64,000 nucleotides of DNA, taken from contig JADKCG010000017.1 of the NCBI GenBank assembly GCA_016714745.1, positions 54,019 to 118,018 on the forward strand. Direction: 5' to 3'. Below, piece after piece: positions 1-8,309 of this stretch. Each line of letters opens with the position of its first letter. Position 1 is the stretch's first letter. This stretch comes from Elusimicrobiota bacterium. Its GTDB lineage: Bacteria > Elusimicrobiota > Elusimicrobia > FEN-1173. A model generated the notes under the pieces. It did not search any database. It was given only the letters and a program-made list of their open reading frames with translations, and was not told where the DNA came from. The position numbers were made by a program, and so were the translations under genes.

Positions 1-478
1 CGGAGGTGATGAAATCGTCCACTTGCCAAAAGCGGCCGGCCACCGTCGCGTTGACTTTTTTCGCGAGCTGGCCCGCATACTTTTTGCGAATGGAAATATC
101 TTTGGATTGAACCTTATAGGAATCTTTCAGCAATTCCTTCACTTTCATGTCCGACATCGTCAGGAAGTTCTTCGCGTATTCGGACACAATATTCATGCGT
201 GAGTCCATCACGCTGGCGCGTTCTTTTTCATAGGCGTTGTAGATGTCCCAGAAATTGCTTTTGGCCGTGGGATCTTTCAATAGATCTTCCATGGCGGCCG
301 TAAAGATGGCTCGACGCTCACCCGTGACGGCGTATTTGATCATCTCCGGGCTCACGTTGACTTGATTGACGTTCACCTGGGTCACCGGCGGGGCGGATTT
401 GGCGTTCAATTCTTCTGAATGGATCACAGCCCCTGTCAAAGCAAGCGTGAAGACTGACAACAGCAGTTTCTTGTGCAT
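1..478 (-). CDS. Secreted protein of unknown function (C-terminus off the window)
   Basis: About 159 residues are visible from an ATG at 478, preceded by a GGAG ribosome site; the frame is open to base 1. The N-terminus (MHKKLLLSVFTLALTGAVIHS) reads as a signal peptide, so the product is probably periplasmic. The rest is charged and mostly helical-looking, with many Lys, Asp and Glu and a repeated VNVNQVNV stretch near residue 35. I do not recognise a family. It lies 26 bases downstream of a beta-barrel-like gene on the same strand and probably belongs to the same transcript. Confidence 0.6.
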   Translation of the reverse strand, partial: MHKKLLLSVFTLALTGAVIHSEELNAKSAPPVTQVNVNQVNVSPEMIKYAVTGERRAIFTAAMEDLLKDPTAKSNFWDIYNAYEKERASVMDSRMNIVSEYAKNFLTMSDMKVKELLKDSYKVQSKDISIRKKYAGQLAKKVNATVAGRFWQVDDFITS

Positions 479-504
479 CGTGATTCTCCTTTTGATTTGG
501 TTTA

Positions 505-1026
505 TTAAAATGAAAGTGACAAGGTGATTTCGGGGTAGCTTGATGAACAGGAGGTGTAGGTGGTTTCCTGGCACCCGGTAAGTTTTTCATAGACCCCGCC
601 CACACCCGCGTAGGCGTTACCGCCCAGGCCCATGTAAGCCCCGTAACGGCCACCATAGGAATTGAGATCTCCCAATCCCTCGTAAATAGTCCGCCGGTAA
701 AACGCGCCAACATAAGGCCAAAACCGTTCAAACCCAGAGTAAACATACCGAAGCCCCGGGGTCACTTTGTAGACTTGGGGGGAAGACCCCACCCACGCTT
801 CGCCGTCAAGTCCGGCTTCCAAGCCGTGCATAAGGAAGTATCCGAGTCCTACCCCCGCCACCATGTAGGTATCCCCGCTTCCTTGTCCCGTTCCCGCAAA
901 AAAAGACCCTCGCCACCGCCCTTTATCGAACAGAGATTTTCCAGCAGAAACAGACGCCGCCTCAGCCACTGGGGAGAAACACAAAACTCCTAATAGTGCC
1001 ATTAAACTGTAGTGACGAATTTTCAT
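505..1026 (-). CDS. Small outer-membrane beta-barrel-like protein
   Basis: 173 residues. A signal peptide ending near ...VAEAAS is followed by alternating aromatic and glycine-rich strands (YMVAGVGLGYF, YGAYMGLGGNAY), and the chain ends in Phe (LSLSF), the usual C-terminal signature of an outer-membrane barrel. Its ATG overlaps the stop of the upstream lipoprotein gene as ATGA (1023-1026), so the two are probably translationally coupled. No specific ligand or transport role can be inferred. A glycine-rich loop and two Cys lie near the C-terminal end. Confidence 0.6.
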   Translation of the reverse strand: MKIRHYSLMALLGVLCFSPVAEAASVSAGKSLFDKGRWRGSFFAGTGQGSGDTYMVAGVGLGYFLMHGLEAGLDGEAWVGSSPQVYKVTPGLRYVYSGFERFWPYVGAFYRRTIYEGLGDLNSYGGRYGAYMGLGGNAYAGVGGVYEKLTGCQETTYTSCSSSYPEITLSLSF

Positions 1027-1640
1027 TTCGTCTTTTCCTTTTTTGGATTAGCCAGCAGACCTTGTTTGCGAAGCTGTTTTCTCACCACGTCGGCCACGTC
1101 GTTGATGACCTTCTGTATCGTTTGCGGCTCGGCGGTTTCAGTGGTTCCGGACCAAATCAATTTCTCGTCTTTAACCGAATAAATGCGTGTTTCCAGCTGG
1201 AGAATTTTCCATTGGACCACCGTCGACTCTTGCATGTAACTCCAGGAGTAGGAATAATGATCCCACATGGGAGAATAGGTGGGACTGGCCATAATTTCTT
1301 TTTCCTGCCGAACGCCCAACCAACGGAGGACGATGATGCCGTCAAAATCGGACCCCCGGAGGGCCGCTTTTGTGGTTGACGATTTGTTTATCTCATCATC
1401 CGACAGAAGATTGTAGGAGGGTGTGGCTTTGGGGCCAATTCTGTTCACCATGGCATCTTCGGCACTGCGTCGTTCTGTGTTGTTTGGCGCTACCGCCACA
1501 ACCAAGATCTTATTGAAATGGATCGGCTGAACTTTCATCTCTGGGTTGGCCCATACCTGAATCATCCGCGTATTGTTTAACGAACAGGCGGAGAGAACAA
1601 CAAGCGCGGCCAATCCAACGAGAGGGATGGTTCCCTTCAT
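1023..1640 (-). CDS. DUF4136-like lipoprotein
   Basis: 205 residues from the ATG at 1640, which has GGAGGA upstream; a longer upstream frame lacks this site. The signal sequence ends in a lipobox (VVLSAC, Cys 19), so the mature protein should be lipid-anchored. The order of motifs (FNKILVVAVAPN, a SYNLLSDDEI element, DGIIVLRWLGV, LIWSGTTETAEP and a C-terminal helix ending RKQLRKQGLL) resembles DUF4136-type lipoproteins. The family function is unknown to me. It is the first gene of a three-gene minus-strand run and is coupled by ATGA overlap to the barrel-like gene. Confidence 0.6.
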   Translation of the reverse strand: MKGTIPLVGLAALVVLSACSLNNTRMIQVWANPEMKVQPIHFNKILVVAVAPNNTERRSAEDAMVNRIGPKATPSYNLLSDDEINKSSTTKAALRGSDFDGIIVLRWLGVRQEKEIMASPTYSPMWDHYSYSWSYMQESTVVQWKILQLETRIYSVKDEKLIWSGTTETAEPQTIQKVINDVADVVRKQLRKQGLLANPKKEKTK

Positions 1641-1760
1641 AAAGTGATCCTCCGGTATAAAATCAGAATAAATCCCAACCACCAAAGCCGAAAGAATATA
1701 CAATTTCTCAAAAGATTACAAAAAACGGTTTTTCTCCGGGAGTTAGCGGCATGATGTCAA

Positions 1761-3053
1761 ATGAACCCAAATACCTTTAATAAATACGAAATGCCGGGGA
1801 TCCTGGGGGCCCTGGGACAAAGGCGGTTTCATGTCATGGCCAAACCGGCCGGGTCCACCTGCAACTTGGATTGCCGTTATTGCTTTTATCTAAGCAAAGA
1901 AACCCTTCCCAACGGGCCGGGAACGGGCCGGATGTCGGACGAAATCCTTGAAAAATTTATTCAGCAGTACATTAATGGCGTCACGGGGGAGGAAGTCGTT
2001 TTCAGCTGGCAAGGGGGGGAACCCACCCTTCGCGGCTTGGACTTTTTCCGCAAAGTCGTCGACCTCCAGAAGAAATACGCGAAACCCAACCAACGCATCG
2101 AAAACGATCTTCAAACCAACGGCACGCTTCTTAACGAGGAATGGGCGGCTTTTTTAAAGGAGCACCGATTTCTGGTGGGGCTCAGCATTGATGGGCCTCG
2201 AGAACTTCACGATCTTTACCGCGTCACCAAAAATCAACGTCCCACCTTTGACGCAGTTTTTGGAGCGGCCAAACTATTAATGAAGCACGGCGTCCCCTTC
2301 AATACCCTTACCTGTGTCAACCGAATCAATGCCAAACGTCCCAAAGACGTTTATCGTTTTCTTCGACAGGAATTGAATTCAACCACCATTCAGTTTATTC
2401 CCATCGTGGAATACAAGGGGTTTGAAACCACAGCTCCCTACACATGGGATTCCGATAAACTTCCCAAAGACGGCGCGCCCGAGGCCCGGCCCGGCCATCC
2501 CCAGTCCATCGTCACGGATTGGTCCGTGGATCCCTATGACTGGGGGGATTTCCTCATTGGCGCTTTTGATTTGTGGTACCGAAAGGATGTGGGCAAGGTG
2601 TTGGTCAACCATTTCGAGACGCTCGTGGCCCAGCATCTGGGTTTGCCGTCCCAGATGTGCGTATACAGCGAGTTTTGCGGAAAAGGCGTCGCCATCGAAC
2701 ATAACGGCGACGTCTACGCCTGCGATCATTTCGTTTACCCAGAATATCGAACGGGCAACATTCGAAACCGGCCGCTGTCAGAGTTGGTGTTCTCTCCCAC
2801 TCAGGTGAAATTCGGATATGCCAAAAGCGAAATGCTTCCCGCCTTTTGTCGAAAGTGCTCTTATCTTAATGACTGCTGGGGCGAATGCCCCAAGAACAGA
2901 ATCATTCGCACGGAAGACGGCGAGCCGGGTTTGAATTATTTGTGCCGGGGTTTTAAAAAATACTTCAAACACGCCCTTCCCAAGGTGGAGAAAATTGTGA
3001 AACGGCTAAAAGAGTCTCCCCTGGCGCCCATCGACCGAATGGACAGAAAATAA
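1761..3053 (+). CDS. Anaerobic sulfatase-maturing enzyme (radical SAM/SPASM)
   Basis: 430 residues, normal for this family. The radical SAM motif C34-x3-C38-x2-C41 lies in CNLDCRYCFY and should bind the SAM-cleaving 4Fe-4S cluster. The C-terminal SPASM region carries the expected cysteines (CVYSEFCGKG, YACDHFVYPEY, FCRKCSYLNDCWGEC), which hold the auxiliary clusters. Family members oxidise the active-site Ser or Cys of sulfatases to formylglycine without oxygen. The substrate pair is encoded directly downstream: both sulfatases have the Ser-type motif that only this maturation route can use. The start is the first ATG after an in-frame stop; no strong ribosome site is close. Confidence 0.93.
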   Translation: MNPNTFNKYEMPGILGALGQRRFHVMAKPAGSTCNLDCRYCFYLSKETLPNGPGTGRMSDEILEKFIQQYINGVTGEEVVFSWQGGEPTLRGLDFFRKVVDLQKKYAKPNQRIENDLQTNGTLLNEEWAAFLKEHRFLVGLSIDGPRELHDLYRVTKNQRPTFDAVFGAAKLLMKHGVPFNTLTCVNRINAKRPKDVYRFLRQELNSTTIQFIPIVEYKGFETTAPYTWDSDKLPKDGAPEARPGHPQSIVTDWSVDPYDWGDFLIGAFDLWYRKDVGKVLVNHFETLVAQHLGLPSQMCVYSEFCGKGVAIEHNGDVYACDHFVYPEYRTGNIRNRPLSELVFSPTQVKFGYAKSEMLPAFCRKCSYLNDCWGECPKNRIIRTEDGEPGLNYLCRGFKKYFKHALPKVEKIVKRLKESPLAPIDRMDRK

Positions 3054-3161
3054 TGGCATGAGCGGGGGGGGGGGGAATTGGCCGTCCCTTTTTGATAGGA
3101 TGCTTTTGTTCGATCGTTTCGACGCCGCCGGCATACAACGAAGGTTCATGGAGGTAAGTCC

Positions 3162-5567
3162 ATGCAATTCAAAGAAAACAAATTAACCCGAATTGGCGCC
3201 TGTGTGTCGGCGGGGTCATTGCTTTTGGGGAACGCGACCCCTGCGCTGGCCGCCGCAACCGAAAATCAGGACCCGGTCGATCGCACCATTCTTCCACTGC
3301 GCGAACCCGTTTATCCGACCAGCCGTGTGCTGGATGTGCGGGAAGCCACACCGCCGCGCCATTTCGATGTCCGGCCGCCGGCCGGCGCGCCGAACGTTAT
3401 GGTGGTTCTCTTGGACGATTTGGGGTTTGCCGGGACGAGCGCCTTTGGCGGGCCGGTTCCCACGGAGACTTTCGACCAGATCTCTCGCGAGGGTTTGCGG
3501 TATAACAACTTTCATACGACCGCCGTGTCTTCCCCCACTCGCGCGGCGTTGAAAAGCGGGCGCAATCATCACGTCAACAACATGGGCGCTATCATTGAGA
3601 CGGGCACCGCCTTCCCCGGGAACACTGGGCAAATTCCCGCCAATGTGGCGCCGTTGGCGGAGATGTTGCGCTTAAACGGCTACGGCACCGGCGCTTTCGG
3701 CAAGTGGCATGAATTGGCGGCCTGGGAAGCGAGTGCGGCGGGCCCCTTTGACCGTTGGCCCACGCGGCAAGGGTTCGATAAGTTTTACGGATTTCTCGGC
3801 GGTGAGACCAATCAGTGGGCCCCGTTTGTGTACGACGGGACCACCGCCGTGGAGCTTCCTGAAGATCCCCAGTATCATTTCATGGCGGACATGACGGACA
3901 AAGCCATCTCCTGGATGAAGTTTCAAAAGGCCCTGGCGCCGGAGAAACCGTTCTTTATGTATTTCGCCCCCGGCGCCACCCACGCGCCCCACCATGTGCC
4001 GGCTGAGTGGATTGCAAAATGGAAAGGCAAGTTTGACGGGGGCTGGGATGTCCTCCGCAAAGAGATTTTGGCTCGGCAGATCAAACTTGGCATTGTGCCC
4101 AAGGGAACAAAACTGGCCCCCAAACCCGACGCTATTCCGGATTGGGACAAACTGACGAAAGATCAAAAAACGCTGTTCGCCCACCAATTCGAAGTGTTCG
4201 CCGCCTTCTTGGATTATACGGACCATCACATCGGACGTTTGATCAAAGCGGTTGAAGAGGCCGGGCAAAGGGACAATACGATGGTGGTGCTCGTCTACGG
4301 CGACAACGGCACCAGCGCCGAAGGCGGCGCCAACGGCATGTTCAGCGAGATGACATACTTTAACGGCGTGCAGGAAAAAGTGGAAGACATGCTGAAAGTC
4401 ATGGACAAGTGGGGCGGCCCCGAAACCTATCCCCACATGGCCGCGGGCTGGGCCGTCGCCCTCGACACGCCCTACACCTGGACCAAACAGGTCGGCTCCG
4501 ATCCGGGTGGCACCAAGGTTGGCATGGCCATCCGCTGGCCCCGGGGGATCAAGGCAAAAAACCAAATCCGTTCTCAATTCGCCCACGTGATTGACGTGGC
4601 GCCGACGATTCTTGAGGCGGCGGGACTTCCGGAACCCAAGGTGGTCAACGGCGTCCCGCAACGTCCCATGGACGGGGTGAGTATGCTCTATTCCTTTAAC
4701 GATCCCAAAGCCAAAGAGCGCCACACCACTCAATACTTCGAAATGTTCGGAAACCGCGCCATTTACAACGACGGATGGTACGCGCGCACCATTCACCGCG
4801 CCCCTTGGGAACCCAAACCCCGTCGCCCGCTGGCGGACGACATTTGGGAACTCTACGATCTCCGCAAGGACTTCAGTTTGGTGACCGACCTCTCTAAAGC
4901 GAATCCTCAAAAGTTGGAGGAACTCAAAGCCTTGTTCATGCAAGAGGCGGAAAAGAACTACGCCCTGCCGATCGACGATCGCGTGTTTGAACGGATCATC
5001 GCTTCCAACGTTGGACGGCCGGACCTCATGGCTGGCCGTACCTCGATCACCCTGGCCGAGGGGATGGTGGGGATGACTGAGAATACATTCCTCAACATCA
5101 AAAACCGCTCAAAAACCATCACCGCCGAGATTGACGTTCCCACGACGGGGGGGCAGGGGATCGTCATGGCTCAGGGAGGACGGTTTGGGGGCTGGGCGGT
5201 TTATGTCAAAGACGGGGTGCCGGCCTATGACTATAACTTTCTGGGGATGCAACGTTTCACCGTCGCCGGGAAAGAAAAATTAAAACCCGGCCCCACCACC
5301 CTGCGGTTTGAATTCGCTTACGACGGGGGAGGCGTTGGCAAAGGGGGGCTGGGCACCCTCTACGTTGACGGGAAAAAAGTCGCGGAAGGCCGAATTGAAC
5401 GAACCCAGCCAGCCATCTTCTCCGCCGATGAAACAGCGGATGTCGGGATTGATTTGGCCTCGCCGGTGGTGGAAACCATCGGTGCGGAGCGGGCATCCAA
5501 ATTTACCGGAAAGATTAGCCGAGTGACGGTGGAGGTGGCCCCTCTGGCCAACCCCGTTTCAAAATAA
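3162..5567 (+). CDS. Ser-type arylsulfatase, exported
   Basis: 801 residues with an N-terminal signal peptide ending near ALAAA (about residue 31). The alkaline-phosphatase-superfamily metal site begins at VVLLDDLGF (Asp 85-86). The sulfatase signature is S123-S-P-T-R127, so the formylglycine precursor is Ser, matching the adjacent anaerobic maturase. TSAEGG and HVIDVAPTILEAAG are further family blocks. After about residue 600 a beta-rich C-terminal domain (YVDGKKVAEG) resembles the accessory region of large PdsA/AtsA-like sulfatases. The product should hydrolyse sulfate esters in the periplasm or outside. The start has GGAGG upstream. The second sulfatase follows after 192 bases. Confidence 0.92.
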   Translation: MQFKENKLTRIGACVSAGSLLLGNATPALAAATENQDPVDRTILPLREPVYPTSRVLDVREATPPRHFDVRPPAGAPNVMVVLLDDLGFAGTSAFGGPVPTETFDQISREGLRYNNFHTTAVSSPTRAALKSGRNHHVNNMGAIIETGTAFPGNTGQIPANVAPLAEMLRLNGYGTGAFGKWHELAAWEASAAGPFDRWPTRQGFDKFYGFLGGETNQWAPFVYDGTTAVELPEDPQYHFMADMTDKAISWMKFQKALAPEKPFFMYFAPGATHAPHHVPAEWIAKWKGKFDGGWDVLRKEILARQIKLGIVPKGTKLAPKPDAIPDWDKLTKDQKTLFAHQFEVFAAFLDYTDHHIGRLIKAVEEAGQRDNTMVVLVYGDNGTSAEGGANGMFSEMTYFNGVQEKVEDMLKVMDKWGGPETYPHMAAGWAVALDTPYTWTKQVGSDPGGTKVGMAIRWPRGIKAKNQIRSQFAHVIDVAPTILEAAGLPEPKVVNGVPQRPMDGVSMLYSFNDPKAKERHTTQYFEMFGNRAIYNDGWYARTIHRAPWEPKPRRPLADDIWELYDLRKDFSLVTDLSKANPQKLEELKALFMQEAEKNYALPIDDRVFERIIASNVGRPDLMAGRTSITLAEGMVGMTENTFLNIKNRSKTITAEIDVPTTGGQGIVMAQGGRFGGWAVYVKDGVPAYDYNFLGMQRFTVAGKEKLKPGPTTLRFEFAYDGGGVGKGGLGTLYVDGKKVAEGRIERTQPAIFSADETADVGIDLASPVVETIGAERASKFTGKISRVTVEVAPLANPVSK

Positions 5568-5759
5568 TCTAGGCAAAACATGCGGAGATTAATCCGATTA
5601 TTCTCCGCACGAATTGGACTTGGCTTTCTTTTTGACCAGAGGCATGCTCCGCGTCAGGGTCAACGGCGATGGTGTGGTATTTAAGTTCGCCTGGCACGAG
5701 CGCAGTTGGGACAAAAAAATGGTATTTTCCTCCAAAGTGTTAAATTCGAAGGGGAAACC

Positions 5760-8147
5760 ATGAAAAACAAACAATCGACTTGGTCTCGAATAACAAAAAG
5801 CGGATTGGCTTTGATCGTGGGGGGAACTCCGGCTTTGGCGCCAGCCCAAAAAACCGAAGGCCATCGCATCCCCGACGGGCTGGACCGTTCGGTCCTCCCC
5901 ATTAAAGAACCCTCTTATCCCATCATCACGGAAATGGACGCCCGAAAGGCCCAGGCCCCTGGGCGGTTCAACGTGAAAGCGCCGGCTAACGCGCCGAACG
6001 TGGTGGTCGTGCTTTTGGATGATATCGGGTTCGGCCATTCCAGCGCTTTCGGCGGGCCGATCCATATGCCGAATTTGGATCGATTGGCCGCCCACGGTCT
6101 TCGCTATAATCGGTTCCACACGACGGCATTAAGTTCCCCGACACGGACGGCTCTTTTGACTGGCTATAACCACCATTCCAATAACGCCGGGGCCATCATG
6201 GAAGTGGCCACAGCCTTTCCCGGAAACACGGGGATTCGTCCGCAAACCATCACGCCGGTGGCCCAGGTGCTCCGAATGAACGGCTACAACACAGCCGCTT
6301 TCGGCAAATACCATGAAACCCCACCCTGGGAAGGATCCGTTTCTGGCCCCTACGACCGCTGGCCCACCGGATCGGGTTTTGAAAAGTTCTATGGTTTTAT
6401 TGGGGGGGAAACCAACCAATGGCACCCCATGATCTACGACGGCACCACGCGGGCCTATCCCGACGTTGAGGCGCCCGGCTACCATTTCACGACGGACATG
6501 ACCAACCAGGCCATTCGTTGGATGAACACCCAGCAATCCCTCACGCCGGAGAACCCCTTCTATATGTATTTCGCACCCGGCGCCACGCACGCGCCGCACC
6601 ACGTGCCGAAATCCTTCATTGAAAAATACAAAGGGAAGTTCGACCAAGGCTGGGACAAATTGCGCCAGGAAACGTTGGCGCGGCAAAAAAAGTTAGGCAT
6701 TGTTCCCAAGAACACACGGTTGGCCCCGAAACCGACCGACATCAAAGATTGGTCAGTGTTGTCCGCGGACGAAAAACGGCTTTTCGCCCGGCAGATGGAG
6801 GTGTACGCCGGGTTCGCCGAACACACGGACATGGAAGTGGGAAGGTTGATACAGGCGATCGAAGCGCGGGGGGAAATGGACAACACCCTGTTCTTTTACA
6901 TCGTCGGGGACAACGGCTCCAGCGCCGAGGGCGGCATGATCGGCATGTTCAATGAAAACACTTATTTTAACGCGGTTCAGGAGACCCTGGACATGCAGTT
7001 ACAACGGATCGACGAACTGGGGTCGGAAAAGACCTACAACCATTTCGCGGCCGGCTGGGCCATCGCCGGCAACACGCCGTTCACCTGGTCCAAACAAGTG
7101 GCCTCGAACTTCGGCGGTACGCGTAACGGCATGGTGCTTCACTGGCCCGCTGGGATCAAGGCCAAAAACCAAATCCGTTCGCAGTTTCATCATGTCATCG
7201 ATGTGGCGCCTACGATCTACGAAACGACGGGCGTTCCCGCCCCTCGGATGGTGAACGGGATCGAACAACGCCCCATCGAGGGACTCAGCATGGCCTATTC
7301 ATTTGAAAACGCCAAAGCGCCCGACGCTCGAAAAACCCAGTATTTTGAAATGATTGGCAACCGCGCCATCTATCACGATGGTTGGTTTGCCGGAACCATT
7401 CACAAGGCGCCCTGGGAAGCTCAACCGCGCCGTCCTTTGGCGGAGGATGTTTGGGAGCTTTACAACGTGAACGAGGACTTCAGCCAGTCACGCGATCTCG
7501 CCGCTAAATATCCGGAAAAACTCGAAGCGCTCAAAAAGCTATTCATGGAAGAGGCGGTCAAATTCAACGTCTTGCCCATTGACGACCGAAGCATCGAGCG
7601 TTTTGATCCTATTATCGCTGGTCGTCCGGACCTCATGAACGGGCGCACGAAACTGGTTCTCTACGAAGGCGCGACCGGCATCCCCGAAAATGCGTTCATT
7701 AATGTTAAGAACACCTCGCTGGCCATTACCGCCGAGCTCGACGTCCCGGCCGGCGCCTCCGGCGTGATCCTCTGCCAAGGGGGGGACTTTGGTGGTTGGA
7801 CGCTCTATCTGATGGATGGAAAACCCGCCTACACCTACAATTGGGTGGGATTGGAAACCTACACCGTGACGGCCACACAAAAGGTCCCGGCGGGGCCCCA
7901 CACGCTTAAATTCGCCTTTGATTACTCGGGCGGCCGAGGGGCCGGAGGAAAGGGAACGATTTTCCTGGACGGCAACAAAATCGCCGAGGGGCTGATCGCA
8001 AAAACCAACGCCAACACCTTCGGCATCGACGAATCCGCCGATGTGGGCACGGACGAAAACACCCCCGTGTTCCCGGGATACCACAAGAAAGAAAAATTCA
8101 CCGGGAAGATCCGCCAAGTAACAGTGGAAACCTTCCCCGCGAAATAA
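5760..8147 (+). CDS. Second Ser-type arylsulfatase, exported
   Basis: 795 residues from the ATG at 5760, preceded by AAGGGGAAACC. An in-frame ATG at 5706 lacks a ribosome site, and the signal peptide (ending near PALAPAQ) begins at 5760. Catalytic motif S125-S-P-T-R129; metal ligands start at VVLLDDIGF. It is clearly a paralogue of the upstream sulfatase along the whole length, including the C-terminal beta domain, so a tandem duplication with divergence is likely. Between the two lies a short unassigned stretch holding a perfect 8-bp stem hairpin (TGCGGAGA/TCTCCGCA, 5580-5608) without a T-run. Confidence 0.92.
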   Translation: MKNKQSTWSRITKSGLALIVGGTPALAPAQKTEGHRIPDGLDRSVLPIKEPSYPIITEMDARKAQAPGRFNVKAPANAPNVVVVLLDDIGFGHSSAFGGPIHMPNLDRLAAHGLRYNRFHTTALSSPTRTALLTGYNHHSNNAGAIMEVATAFPGNTGIRPQTITPVAQVLRMNGYNTAAFGKYHETPPWEGSVSGPYDRWPTGSGFEKFYGFIGGETNQWHPMIYDGTTRAYPDVEAPGYHFTTDMTNQAIRWMNTQQSLTPENPFYMYFAPGATHAPHHVPKSFIEKYKGKFDQGWDKLRQETLARQKKLGIVPKNTRLAPKPTDIKDWSVLSADEKRLFARQMEVYAGFAEHTDMEVGRLIQAIEARGEMDNTLFFYIVGDNGSSAEGGMIGMFNENTYFNAVQETLDMQLQRIDELGSEKTYNHFAAGWAIAGNTPFTWSKQVASNFGGTRNGMVLHWPAGIKAKNQIRSQFHHVIDVAPTIYETTGVPAPRMVNGIEQRPIEGLSMAYSFENAKAPDARKTQYFEMIGNRAIYHDGWFAGTIHKAPWEAQPRRPLAEDVWELYNVNEDFSQSRDLAAKYPEKLEALKKLFMEEAVKFNVLPIDDRSIERFDPIIAGRPDLMNGRTKLVLYEGATGIPENAFINVKNTSLAITAELDVPAGASGVILCQGGDFGGWTLYLMDGKPAYTYNWVGLETYTVTATQKVPAGPHTLKFAFDYSGGRGAGGKGTIFLDGNKIAEGLIAKTNANTFGIDESADVGTDENTPVFPGYHKKEKFTGKIRQVTVETFPAK

Positions 8148-8157
8148 GCGAAAGAGG

Positions 8158-8285
<128 letters not shown>

Positions 8286-8309
8286 GGGAGGATATGAAGG
8301 AGTTCGATG

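Noticed and set aside
3672..4943. 423-residue open frame antisense to the first sulfatase
   Set aside because: The plus strand encodes an unambiguous sulfatase throughout; the antisense frame has no family features and reflects GC-rich codon bias.
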